The translations under genes were made by a program, and so were the position numbers. This document shows positions 54,393 to 64,000 of a stretch of DNA of 64,000 nt, one piece after another. Below the pieces are notes generated by a model. That model was not told the DNA's origin, ran no database searches, and was given only the letters and a program-made list of their open reading frames with translations. Every line of letters begins with the position of its first letter. Position 1 is the first letter of the stretch. This stretch comes from Platerodrilus igneus (taxonomy: Eukaryota > Arthropoda > Insecta > Coleoptera > Lycidae), in the NCBI GenBank assembly GCA_036346225.1, contig JARFIW010000941.1, forward strand, positions 925,501 through 989,500. Reading direction: 5' to 3'.

Positions 54393-55425
54393 CTGATCCG
54401 AACAATTTAATCCTAACACAAACAAATTAAACGACAGTAATCAAAACAGTACCAATCAATTATTCACTTACAAAACAATATCATATATTCAACATTTAAC
54501 ACAAAAATTAATAAAAGTTTTTAAAAATGAAAAAATAAAGTTTGCTAAACGTAACGTACTAACATTACAAAATATTTTTACTAAAACTAAAGACAAAATA
54601 TCTAAAATGAACCAGAGAAATTTAATATATAAAATTAATTGTTTAAATTGCGTATGCTGGGCAAACCTCTCAATTATTAAAACAAAGGATAACTCAACAT
54701 AAGAGTGACAACTATCAAACCAAAAGCATGTGCATTAACCACACATGTAATAGACAAAAATCACAGTATGGATTTTGAAAATCCAGATATCTTAAAAATA
54801 GAGAGCAACAAATCAAAAAAAAATTTTTTGGAAATGTATCATATTTATAAAACTAAAAATACAATAAACAAGAAAACAGATATTAGTAACTTAAGTTCCA
54901 TATACACATATTTATTAAATTTTGAACAAAATGAATGACAAAAATTAAACTAAACATGCACACACACACACACACGCTCAAACACACACACACACACACA
55001 CACATTCACTCACAACATATAATATACATGAACACACACATACATTTATGCACTCGATTCTCTGTCATCAAACAAATCAGTTATCTTATATCCTATGAAA
55101 CAAAAATTTTTACTTCAAAATTTATGACATCAAATTGATGTGTATACAAGTTTAATGTTTACAATTTATTTTTAAAGAACTTTTAATTTTGTTAGTTTTA
55201 CGAGTTTTTCCAAGATTTTTATTATGTTTGTTATGCTAGTTTTCAATTAACCTCAAGTTTGTAAGTTATAATCTATGTACCACATTTATAATCTAGCGTA
55301 TAAAAATTTTTTAGATATGCCTGGGATCAAGAATTTAAAATAAATTCGAAAATTTAGGCCATAGAAAAGAGTTTTCACCTTAATCCAGAGACCTCAAACC
55401 CACAAATAAATTTTGAATTACAAAT
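54393..55425 (+). mobile_element. Penelope-like copy 2b, inverted mate of copy 2a
   Basis: Plus-strand copy of the same family. It contains the endonuclease region (NVLTLQNIFTKTKDKI, NLIYKINCLNCV), a small deletion and frame change near 54650, then 77 open codons (54705-54938, KACALTTHVIDKNHSMDFEN). A CA microsatellite and a 3' region mirroring 51660-51780 and 35665-36002 follow. Copies 2a and 2b lie head to head around about 54240-54390 and together form a long palindrome later split by two insertions. Confidence 0.8.
54955..55005. repeat. CA microsatellite
   Basis: (CA)n in the 3' part of Penelope copy 2b. Confidence 0.93.
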
Positions 55426-55446
55426 ATTTAGGTCGTAATTATTATC

Positions 55447-55451
<5 letters not shown>

Positions 55452-55522
<71 letters not shown>
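55452..55522. repeat. TA microsatellite
   Basis: (TA)n with a CATATATAAT interruption at the outer end of Penelope copy 2b. Confidence 0.93.
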
Positions 55523-55529
<7 letters not shown>

Positions 55530-56070
55530 ATTAGAAAATATACTGTCATGTACTCTAGAATAAACATACTATAATTCACTTAAGTTGTTTATATCTTCAT
55601 TTTCTAAATGAGCAAACATCCCAAATATAAAGAACAGTTCTTTCTAACTCACTCCAAATTTATTTTCTTTCAGCAATAAACTTTTCGCTGCCTTACTAAT
55701 CGCTCCAAACCTTTTTTTTTTAAGTTTCTATTTCTGATTTCTTTACAGAACACTCACAACTACAACTCTGAACGGTAAAATATTACCTTATCGGTTCTGT
55801 AAGGGCTGTCATCTTCATCGTTGACGCGCGGTCGTTTCTTGTTGTTCTTCTTCTTGTTCACTAAAAAAATTCATATGAAGATTAGATCAAGTAAATGCAT
55901 TAAGTGAATTAAATCTATATTAAGCCAACGAATACATACTGTATTGGTGTCATCAGGGCGTACGTTGCAATTGGCGGATCAGCCTACGGAGTCAATGATT
56001 TTTCCAGCACTTTATTTGTTTTGACTATAAACTACTCAATAGTTTTAACCCGATCACTATTATTATTTGC
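55523..56070. other. Remaining outer-element sequence right of the Penelope pair
   Basis: By position this belongs to the outer Polinton-like element. Apart from a short exon-like stretch on the minus strand (55787-55860), I see no gene. Confidence 0.4.
55787..55860 (-). other. Exon-like segment encoding a KKRPR nuclear-localisation-type peptide
   Basis: On the minus strand a 74 bp stretch is flanked by TTTTTTTAG before and GTAATA after it. It reads NKKKNNKKRPRVNDEDD, then SPYRTDK, with a GC-rich codon choice unlike the surroundings. The frame also stays open through the putative donor for nine more codons. It may be an internal exon of a host or element gene, or a small remnant of the outer element's right-end gene. 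Confidence 0.3.
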
Positions 56071-56790
56071 CAAAGACAGACAGACAGACAGACAGACGGA
56101 TTGCATCAATTTTTCATTTTTACTTTTAAAGAATAACAGGTCGTAGTTATTAAATTGCGAACTCTGTTATCTGCAAGAAATATAAACTGGAAAATTTATG
56201 AAATGTTTTAACTTCAAAACTAGAAATAAATTCTATTGAAATATATGCAATGAGTTATTTACTGGTTACTAGTTTCCCAGCATTTAACAAATTGTACAGA
56301 TATCTCAAAATTTACTAAAGACAGACAGACAGACAGACATAGACAGACAGATAGACGGACAAACTGATTGCATCAATTTTTCATTCTCGCTTTTAAAGAA
56401 TAACAAGTCGTAGTTATTAAATCGCGAACTCAGTTATCTGCAAGAAATATAAACTGGAAAATTTATGAAATGCTCCAACTTCAAAACTAGAAATAAATTC
56501 TATTGAAATATATGCTATGAGTTATTTACTAGTTACTGGTTTCCCAACATTTAACAGATTGTACAGATATCGCGAAATTTGGCAAAGACAAACAGACAGA
56601 CAGACAGACTGATTGCATCAATTTTTCATTCTCGCTTTTAAAGAATAACAAGTCGTAGTTATTAAATTGCGAACTCAGTTATCTACAAGAAATATAAACG
56701 GGAAAATTTATGAATTGCTCCAACTTTAAAACTAGAAATAAAATCTATTGAAATATATGCTATGAATTATTTACTGGTTACTGGTTTCCT
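56071..56790. repeat. Three-unit tandem repeat with GACA microsatellites
   Basis: Each unit starts with (GACA)n and continues GATTGCATCAATTTTTCATT, ending near ACTGGTTTCC. Units start at about 56072, 56317 and 56584 and are 245-270 bp long. It lies directly inside the right repeat of the outer element. Confidence 0.9.
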
Positions 56791-56792
56791 CT

Positions 56793-57235
56793 TTTTATGC
56801 AACCTTGTCTGTATACTGCTAACTAAGCGGCTAACAAAATTATGCAATTGTATTTGCACCAGCAGCAGAGTCAAGTCGACTGATCTACTTTGGCTCTAAA
56901 TTAACGCAGTTATTAGTCGACTATTGACCTACATTGAGTTCATAGTCACATAGACTTTGGGACCAAAGAATCACACTCTCAGTTGGATGACCTAGTTTGG
57001 GTCCATAGTCGCATTGACTTTGGGACCAAAGTATTACACTCTTTTAGTTGAATGACCTACTTTAAGTCCATAGTAACGTTGTTTTAGTCGATTGATCTAC
57101 ATTGGGTCCATAGTCACATTGACTTTGGGACCAGTTTAATCTACTGACCTACTTTTGGTCCATAGTCGCATTGACTTTGGGACCACTTTGGCCTACTTAC
57201 CTACTTTGGGTCCATAGTCACATTATATTACTACT
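56793..57235 (-). repeat. Right inverted repeat of the outer Polinton-like element
   Basis: Reverse complement of 32445-32876, with the same tandem sub-units (TTTGGGTCCATAGTCGCATT and relatives). Ends at CATTATATTACTACT. Confidence 0.85.
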
Positions 57236-57979
57236 GCTATACTTTGCGATAGCGTGTAATTACTTTCTATATTGTTTCAATCTAAAACTCGTTAAAGTAA
57301 CGTATTAAACTATTCAATAAAACGTGTTTCGAGTTTTCTTATTACCTGTTATTATGTTTTGATAACACCAGCATTGAGTTGGATTTTTGTTATTTTAAAA
57401 GGAATCAAGATTCACTTTCTTTTCCATATACCCGATGAAAACATTTATCGGTTTTGTTATATTTTTGTTGTTACCGTTTTTTTTTGGGAATTTCGCGCAC
57501 GCAATACAGTGTGCTTCTTCCGGTGGCCCTAAAGCCCCGTTGAATTGCCGCTCCTGTTGTTAGGGGGGAGGGGGGCACCCAGAGACCGTCTGCGCTTTGG
57601 ACACGTCGGTGAGTGTTAATTTACGATTTTTTTAGTGTGCCATTGACCCTTGTGAAATGATCACAACAATATGCTTATCAAGGTTGACTTGACTCCTAAA
57701 CTTGGTGTTTTTTTTTGTTCTTGGGAGCATGATTATCTTTACGGGAGGGGCTAGTTAATATTAATATTTTATGTACGAGGACTAATTCACCTAGTTAATT
57801 GCATACTCAGAATGGTGATTCAGCACTGTTAGCTTCCCTTTTTTCGGGGGTTGTAAACCTCTGTTAATTAAGACATTGAAACGCCGACGTTAGAAATATG
57901 TAATTTGAGGTATACTATATAAGGACTTAGAGCTGTGGTTTTTAGTATTGAATTTGTTGGTTTGTTATTATTTTAGGGG
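57236..57979. other. Spacer between outer element and solo LTR
   Basis: Contains a possible 42-codon secreted peptide ORF (57434-57562), annotated separately. Otherwise nothing recognisable. Confidence 0.4.
57434..57562 (+). CDS. Short ORF with signal-peptide-like start, cysteine-rich tail
   Basis: 42 codons from ATG 57434: MKTFIGFVIFLLLPFFFG, then NFAHA as a plausible signal-peptidase site, then a short tail containing four cysteines and ending in CRSCC before TAG. The start has a typical positive n-region and hydrophobic core. About 45 bp after the stop, CGTCGGTGAGT resembles a splice donor. It could be a small secreted peptide, the first exon of a longer gene, or chance. There is no homology evidence. 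Confidence 0.3.
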
Positions 57980-57983
57980 AGCG
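57980..57983. repeat. Target duplication of solo LTR, left (AGCG)
   Basis: AGCG, repeated at 58556-58559. Confidence 0.8.
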
Positions 57984-58472
57984 AGTTAAGGTTCGGGCCT
58001 TTGGAGCTGTGTTTTTAAAAAACAACTTAAACACTTAACAAAAATTTAATTACTTAAACAGAAATTACAATGAAATTTAGAATAGCTGGTTCATAATAAC
58101 TTTAATAAAAATAATTAATTGTACTGGTGAGTAACTTGAACAACGAAGTATGGAGTTCGAAGACTGACTGCCGGGCCTTGAGCTCCCGGGCTTTTTATAA
58201 TAACCTGCCTCTCACACGGCTGTGGGAACTTGCAGATCTCATGTCTGCTTTACACTTTGTTACAATGTATCAATCTTAATTCTAAGTAATTGCGGTATGT
58301 TGACCACCTGTGACCTGCCACCTGCAGTATCACTGCCCTCACGGATGCAAAGTTGCATGTCCGTTCTCATGAACTGTCGATAACCTCTCTGGGTTATCCT
58401 TGTATTACAATGTTGCAATAAACTTATACTTTATTTAACAATTTCTAATAATTCCTATTAGATTCAATATTT

Positions 58473-58535
<63 letters not shown>

Positions 58536-58555
58536 TAATTGGGGGATACATAACT
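57984..58555 (-). mobile_element. Solo LTR of a related errantivirus-like family
   Basis: 572 bp with ends AGTTAAGG...CATAACT. It is similar over its length to the LTRs at 20656 and 26217 (shared GTGGGAACTTGCAGA, CCACCTGCAGTATCACT) but clearly diverged. Flanked by AGCG on both sides, so the internal part was removed by LTR-LTR recombination. The strand follows the orientation of the full element at 20656-26778. A long TA tract (about 58477-58532) lies inside. Confidence 0.9.
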
Positions 58556-58559
58556 AGCG
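58556..58559. repeat. Target duplication of solo LTR, right (AGCG)
   Basis: Matches 57980-57983. Confidence 0.8.
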
Positions 58560-58949
58560 TTGATCTAAAAACTGCAGCTCGCCATTTTAAGGGAGGATTT
58601 ATTACTTTTGTTTTCTTGATATATGTAAAGGGAGGGTTTATGGCTTTTTTTGTTGTTTTTTTTTGGTTTGCTTGTTCTACTACTATGCTATGTTCATTTA
58701 AAATGTCATTTAGATTAATTATAGGTATTAATATGTTTTGTTAACTTCTTATTTTTATTTCAGGCTGTCCTTCATAATTATATTTTATTTTTGTATTTTT
58801 AATACCTAGCCTACTCGCAAACTGAGCCCGGGAATTTTTTTCTTTGTCTTTTAGGCTAAGTCAATGTACGTAGTTAATTATTAAGTCCAACGTACAAAAG
58901 AAAGTATATACAGTGAGAGTGATTGTATCATAACGAAATGATCGTTACA
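58560..58949. other. Spacer, no gene recognised
   Basis: AT-rich, T-runs; nothing recognisable. Confidence 0.4.
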
Positions 58950-59345
58950 ATAGCATTCATATCCGTGAATTCAACAATCAAGTCTTCAGGTCTTTTCGAT
59001 AATGAACCAAAATCTCAATTCAATTTGGTATCCACATATTGTTCAGTTGTCGCATCTGTACCTTTGGCAGAATAATCAAGCTGGCCGATGCGTTGATTTC
59101 TGGATGGTAAACTACAACTTTACGTTGGGCATCTTCCGAATCTTTTAGGCAATAAGAAAAACTTCTTAGTAACGCAACCGTTTTTCTTTAGGATCCATGG
59201 CATCAACTAGTCTCTTCCCGCGCAAACTAACTGTTTCTTCTCCCCGTTTAAAAACGATGGCGCTTCCTTGAGCCACCAAACCTAAATCGAATTTGGAGTC
59301 ACCAGCATTCGCTAGTCTTTTTTGCATATCATACCTTGACTGTCT
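58950..59345 (-). pseudogene. Minus-strand coding remnant of unrecognised family
   Basis: On the minus strand, reading from about 59325: QKRLANAGDSKFDLGLVAQG, then AIVFKRGEETVSLRGKRLVD, AMDPKEKRLRY to about 59175. In other frames, FLLPKRF and KGTDATTEQYVDTKLN follow to about 58990. The composition (charged, glycine-containing, few stops in the first 150 bp) looks like a real protein with two frameshifts. I do not know the family. The conserved look of LRGKRLVDAMDP suggests it can be found by a protein search. Confidence 0.4.
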
Positions 59346-59499
59346 GGTGTTAGGAATAATGGAAGTTCAGTTATCAAGTTGCACTAATAGTATACTACAT
59401 ACTGTTCGAGAAATCGAACAACAAATAATTTTCTTTAAGAAAAGAAGGGGTTCTAAGTTCGCATGCACAAGGGATGAGTAACACGGTGAAAGTCTTTCA

Positions 59500-60374
59500 A
59501 ACCACTTATACATTTCAATAGGATGATTCATACTTGGTCGTTTGCTTACAAAAGGAATTTGAGGAATTTCGAGGTAATGGGTTTAAATGAATAAGACTAA
59601 CGTATGTTTTCTGTGTTTTGTAAAGGGTTAGTTCACGTTAAGATGCCGAGCTTAACGTTACGCGTTTCAGATATAATTTCTTAACAAATTGCAATGTAAA
59701 TTATGTAGACCTTATGCATTAGATGTATCATCGATTAGTAAGTGCTATTATCTCTAATTGAGAAAATAACTGGTCCTTCATTGATTGATTAATTAATTGT
59801 AATTAATAAAAAAAAAATGAAATTACGAGTTTTATTCTAAACTGAAAGACGACCTATGGTGTAACGATTTGCTATGTACTTCTGGTACATCACTAAATTT
59901 GATTACTTCGAGACGGATGGTAAAAAGAACCAGTAGGTAAAGAAATTACAAGAAAGTTCTCCAAAAATAAAGGATTTCCAATAAATTCCATTAACGAAGT
60001 GTGAGGATAAGTTCCAGTTCCAGTAAAATTTCGTGCTTTTAGTGTTGTTGATTGGTATTCAAAGTTCTAAAGTTCTGAAAGATGTTATTTGATAGTGAAA
60101 ATGCCTTATTTCTTCAAGAAAAAGAAGCGCTTTGCAGAGATTCAAAGGTCAGATTAAAACATTCATTGTTTGTTATAGATTGATTATTGTTCCTATCTAA
60201 TATTGTATTTAAGGTAATTTAATGAAACAGCTTATTAATTTTTAAAGGCTTAAGGTATCAATAGCGGTACCTAACATTTGTTATAAAATTTCACGTAATG
60301 TTTAAAGTAGGGTGGTTAATATTTGAGTAGTTAAAATTGTATTTATAGTTATTTCTCACGTCTGTAGATGGAAA
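59500..60374. other. Upstream region of the BEL/Pao element, LTR not delimited
   Basis: The 5' LTR of the BEL/Pao element should lie here or further left, but the second LTR is outside the window, so its borders cannot be set. No gene recognised. Confidence 0.4.
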
Positions 60375-61590
60375 ATGGAAGGTTTAATTAAACAGAGGGC
60401 TATGGACAAAAGAAAAATAACACTGACTGAAAATTGGTTTACAAGTAATCATGAATCAGAGGATAAAGTGTTTGCCTTTAAAACTAGACTAAATATTTTA
60501 AGTAAAGTTTTTGAGAATTACAATTCAGTTCAGGATGAAATTGAAGTGATAAATGAATCACAATCTGCTGATAGGGAAACTGTTCAAGAAAAATATTGTT
60601 TGTTTTTAACGCTTTTTCAAAAAAAAATCAATTAAGCCACAAATGATAATTTCAAATGTAAACAAACTTCAACTAAAAATTTCTCAATTCTCAGGGGATC
60701 CGACTGCTTGGAGTTCATTTATCGAGCTTTTTGAAAATTTGATACTAAATAATTCGATGCTAACTGATGTAGAAAAATTAATCTATCTCAAATCCTACTT
60801 GGTAACAGAACCGCTGAGTTTAATTGCTAATTTACAACTAACTAGTGATAATTTTAAAGTAGCTTTAGATTCATTAAAAAGCATGTATGAAAATCAATTG
60901 AACATAATTTATGCTCACATACAAAATTTATTGGAAGCAAATTCATTGAGTAAATCAGATGCAGGTTCTTTTAGAAGTTTTATTACTTTTCTAAAACAAA
61001 ACTTAGAAACTTAAAAAAATTTGCAAGTCAATGTTCAAGATTGGGATTTAATATTAGTGTACATTTTTTCCCAAAAATTAACAATCAAACAAGAAAGGCA
61101 ATTGATTTTGAGATCTTTCCCAATACACGGCCTACATTAAAAGAGTTTTTTTTAATTTTTAGAACCAAGATCTTCGGTTTTAGAACGATCAAATATTCGA
61201 GACTTGGTCAATATCAAAAAAAGCCACAGGGCCAAAAAATGTCACATTATGTTTATATGACACCAAAATACACAAAGTGGGTATGCAAATTGTCATTCCA
61301 ACGATTGTAATAAATCTAAGCATACAGGTAGTAGTAAGGAAAAATGTTTATTCTGTAACTTAAATAAGCATTCAATTTATAAATGTACAAGGTTTAGTGG
61401 TCCCTCTTACCAAGAAAAAGGAAATTTCGTTAAAATAAATAAACAGTGCTTTAATTGCTTGGCCTACAACCAGTATACATATGAATATAGTTCTCATGGG
61501 TGTTCCAAATGCCAAGATAAACACCACACTCTTTTACATGAAGAACGACGAAATAGAAATTTTAATAACAAGGATTCAAACAATGTATAA
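60375..61590 (+). pseudogene. gag: BEL/Pao gag remnant
   Basis: ATG 60375 starts an 86-codon block, followed in another frame by 123 codons from 60643 with the DUF1759 signature (ISQFSGDPTAWSSFIELFEN; LTDVEKLIYLKSYLVTEPLS). After further frame breaks, cysteine/histidine clusters appear at about 61280-61560 (CLFCNLNKHSIYKC, CFNCLAYNQYTYEC, CSKCQDKHHTLLH). These are the three zinc-knuckle-like motifs usual at the end of Pao gag. It would form the retrotransposon particle and bind RNA. Broken at least four times. Confidence 0.85.
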
Positions 61591-61799
61591 ATACGTTCGT
61601 TAAATAACTATGAGCAAACGAACCATAGAAATCAAAATTCTACTTTTTCCAATTCTTTCGGCTTTTCTAAACAAACGAAAAGCAATATTGAAACGTCACA
61701 CTCTTCGAAATCCGATGGAAACGGCACTTCCTCCAGCGATCATATCTCTGAAAACTCTGCACAAGAAAATATCGTTCTTTCAACTCATTCTTCTAGCGG

Positions 61800-62460
61800 T
61801 GAAGCACTATTAGCTACGACTGTAGTAACAGTGTTTGATGTAGAGAGCGTCCTTTTCAACTAAGAGCTGTCTTAAATCCTTGCAGCACAACAGCCTTAAT
61901 TATAAAAGGTGCGGTGCACAAACTGAAATATAGTTCCCTTGAAAGAAATATCCAAATAAACGGCGTAGACGGAATAGTTACAAAATCTAACAAAATTGTG
62001 AACATAACTATCCAATCAAATGTAAAGACAAATGTAAGCTTCAATGTTACGTGTTCCGTTCTGAGAAGAATTTCCCCTGTTGTTGAACAGGAAAAAATTC
62101 TCATTCCATAAAACATACAATTTGTGGACCCAACGTTTCATATTCCTTCAGAAGTCGATCTTCTTTTTGGGAGCAGATATTTATTATAATTTAATTAGAG
62201 GTGGAATAATAAGACTTCAAAAAAATTTCCTAAGTTTAATTGAAACTAATTTAGGCTATGTCGTAGACGACCCAATTTTTCAAATTGCCATATCACATGT
62301 GGCTAAGAACAAAACATTTTCCATTATAACTAATTGTGCTTTCTTGCAAGATGTAACTTCTAATGATTTGCTGCAGAAAATTCTGGGAAGTAGAAGAAGT
62401 GCCAAACCAAAACAAAATTATGACTCCAGATTAACAGTTGACCGAAAAAATATTTCTTGA
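61800..62460 (+). pseudogene. BEL/Pao aspartic protease and pre-RT region remnant
   Basis: Around 61860-61905 the sequence has the layout of the Pao protease active site, but it reads VLNPCSTTALIIKG, without the expected Asp. Downstream is the DUF1758-like region (LKYSSLERNIQINGVDGIV; INITIQ-type strands) to 62110 and then a second open block (62080-62460, LLFGSRYLL-like and FSIITNCAF) in other frames. Non-functional. Confidence 0.65.
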
Positions 62461-62499
62461 AAGTACTAAAATATTGCCAGATGGTTCGTTTCAAGTTAG

Positions 62500-63285
62500 G
62501 TGATTCGTATTCACTGGCGAAATTTGGAAAAACGTTTTGAAAGGGATGTTGATTTATTTAAGCAGTACAAGGCCTTTATATATGAGTATGTTTCTCTATA
62601 TTATGCTAGATCCTTTCCTCTATCGTTTAAAAATGAAATAAAGGAAAACAAATATTTTCTTCCACACCATTGTGTATTAAGGGAAGATAGTTCCACAACA
62701 AAATTACGCGTTGTTTTCGATGCTAGTATGAAAACGTGCACAGGCGTTTCTGTAAATGATATAATGCTTAAAGGTTTCTCTGTACAGTCAGAGTTGTTTG
62801 ACATACTATGTCGTTTCCGAATCTTTACGTTTGTGCTTACCTACGATATGCAAAAAATGTATAGAATGATTAGAGTCGATCCTTCTCAAACATATCTACA
62901 AAATATTCTGTGGCGCGATACTTCAAAGGAACCGTTTAAGTGCTTAGAGCTTCTTACGGTAACATATGGTACAAATAGTGCCCCTTATTTAGCGACCCGT
63001 GTTCTAAATGAATTAGCATTACAAAATAAAGACAAGTATCCCCTTGCATCAGATGCACTTCTTTCGCAGTGCTATGTTGATGACATCTTGTGTGGTAGTA
63101 GCTCACTAGTCAATTTAACAGATACGTACAAACAATTGCAAAAACTTCTAAATTCAATTAATTTTAATACGCACAAGTGGTGCTCAAATGCTTTACATTT
63201 TCTCAAAAAGGTTATTAAAAACAATTCCCAAGCTCATATAGAGATCAAAATTGATCACACTCTGATAAAGTTTTAGGTATTTTAT
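62500..63285 (+). pseudogene. BEL/Pao reverse transcriptase (open block of 258 codons)
   Basis: Long open block with Pao RT motifs in order: KYFLPHHCVLREDSSTTKLR, VVFDASMKTCTGVSVNDIML, TYDMQKMYRMIRVDP (first catalytic Asp), VTYGTNSAPYLATRVLNEL, and the polymerase site QCYVDDILCGSSS (about 63070-63110), then FNTHKWCSN. It is continuous and nearly complete for the RT palm, although flanking parts are frameshifted. It would copy element RNA to DNA. Confidence 0.92.
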
Positions 63286-64000
63286 AGGATCCAAATTCGG
63301 ATCAATTTTCAATTGTACTTCCCAAAATTTCAAAAGAATGTTCGACAACAAAGCGTACAGTTTTATCTCAAATAGCGCAAATGTTCGATCCGTGAGGACT
63401 AATTTCTCCCGTCATAGTAGTGGCAAAGATTCTCATGCAAAAAATTTGGCTTTACAAGTTGAACTGGGATGAAGGTTTGACTAACGAAGTTTCACTCCAG
63501 TGGACCAAATTCAGAAAATGCATCTACATGCTTTCAAGTTTAAAAATTCCGCGATTGATATTTCTTAAAGACGAAATATGCAAAATTGAAATACATGGAT
63601 TTCCGACGCTAGTTTAAAAGCTTATGGTGCTGCAGTCTATATACGTGCTATTTACAAAAATAATTTCGTGTCCTGTAACCTCATAGCTTCAAAAGTCGTG
63701 TGCTCCGTTAAAAACTACTACGTTGCCTCACCTTGAACTGTGTGGTGCATTGCTATAGCAAACTTAACAATAAAATTACTATCGATTTTTTAAGGAGAAA
63801 TTAAATATCTCTACTGTGAATTTATGGACCAATTCGCAAATTGTCCTTTGCTGGCTAAAAGCATGTCCTTCTAGATGGTCAATTTTTGTGTCCAACAGAG
63901 TTTCAGAAATTCAACGAATAACGTCAAATTTTTGGTGGCGTCATGTTAATAGTGAAAATAATCCTGCTGATTTTCTTTCAAGGGGAATGACCCCACAAGA
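63286..64000 (+). pseudogene. BEL/Pao post-RT and RNase H region, partial
   Basis: The frame changes after 63276. Further Pao signatures follow: QIAQMFDP with a stop after it, VIVVAKILMQKIWL, IPRLIFLKDE, and near the window end VSEIQRITSNFWWRHVNS with NPADFLSRGM. This is the peptidase A17/RNase H-like region between RT and integrase. It is cut by the window edge. Confidence 0.8.

Larger units (their letters stand above)
32445..57235. mobile_element. Outer Polinton-like element, decayed and filled with later insertions
   Basis: Long inverted repeats at 32445-32876 and 56793-57235 begin with the same AGTAGTAAT..TAATG. The 5'-AG start is typical of Polintons. The flanking hexamers are ATTATA and GCTATA, so at best 4 of 6 bases of a target duplication survive. 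Just inside the left repeat is a broken copy of the gene that also comes first in the inner Polinton. After subtracting mariner, Penelope copies and the inner Polinton, only about 3 kb of this element remains and no replication or capsid gene is left. It is either a deletion derivative or a non-autonomous relative. Confidence 0.65.
60375..64000 (+). mobile_element. BEL/Pao LTR retrotransposon, partial (runs off the window)
   Basis: The order gag (DUF1759), zinc knuckles, aspartic protease, RT and start of RNase H on the plus strand is that of Pao elements. All parts are frameshifted. The integrase and 3' LTR would lie beyond base 64000. Confidence 0.9.

Overview
The window is AT-rich eukaryotic DNA, almost certainly from an arthropod and most likely an insect. 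I infer this from an errantivirus-type Gypsy element, a BEL/Pao element, RTE-like non-LTR copies with TGA-triplet tails, a tRNA-derived SINE, mariner, pogo and hAT elements, Penelope-like elements, and two nested Polinton/Maverick elements. I see no host gene that I can support. The species cannot be read from the sequence.

Layout. 1-5760: a 1.2 kb repeat present twice almost identically (1-1197 and 3207-4404), followed by a diverged third copy. Between the first two lie a tRNA-like inverted pair and a TG microsatellite. 5761-20530: intergenic DNA with three fragments of one non-LTR family, a decayed pogo/Tigger-like transposase and a 420 bp hAT MITE (8-bp target duplication, TSD). 20656-26778: an errantivirus-like Gypsy element on the minus strand with both LTRs and a CGCG TSD. 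It keeps gag, protease, RT and RNase H remnants and an envelope tail but has lost integrase and most of env. 26960-31790: two more non-LTR copies and a hAT transposase remnant.

32445-57235 is a nest of transposons. The outermost layer is a decayed Polinton-like element defined by 430-440 bp inverted repeats. Inside it sit a mariner element with about 490 bp inverted repeats and an intact 350-codon transposase (33338-35620), and a head-to-head pair of Penelope-like copies. One Penelope copy was split twice: by a complete 15,651 bp Polinton (36009-51659; TSD ACTCGT; 743 bp inverted repeats) and by a second Penelope element (52190-53839; 13-bp TSD) that carries hammerhead-ribozyme motifs. A SINE with a 16-bp TSD sits inside the Polinton.

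The inner Polinton has the layout of a virus genome (adintovirus-like). It encodes protein-primed DNA polymerase B, a retroviral-type integrase with chromodomain, FtsK/HerA-type packaging ATPase, adenain-like protease, double-jelly-roll major capsid protein, single-jelly-roll minor capsid protein, and a protein combining a parvovirus-type phospholipase A2 motif with a pX-like basic core tail. Most of these genes are broken by small indels, while the inverted repeats are nearly identical. The polymerase and integrase would copy and insert the element, and the capsid, protease, ATPase and PLA2 set would build particles.

57236-64000: a short secreted-peptide-like ORF, a solo errantivirus LTR (TSD AGCG), an unrecognised minus-strand coding remnant, and a BEL/Pao retrotransposon running off the right edge.
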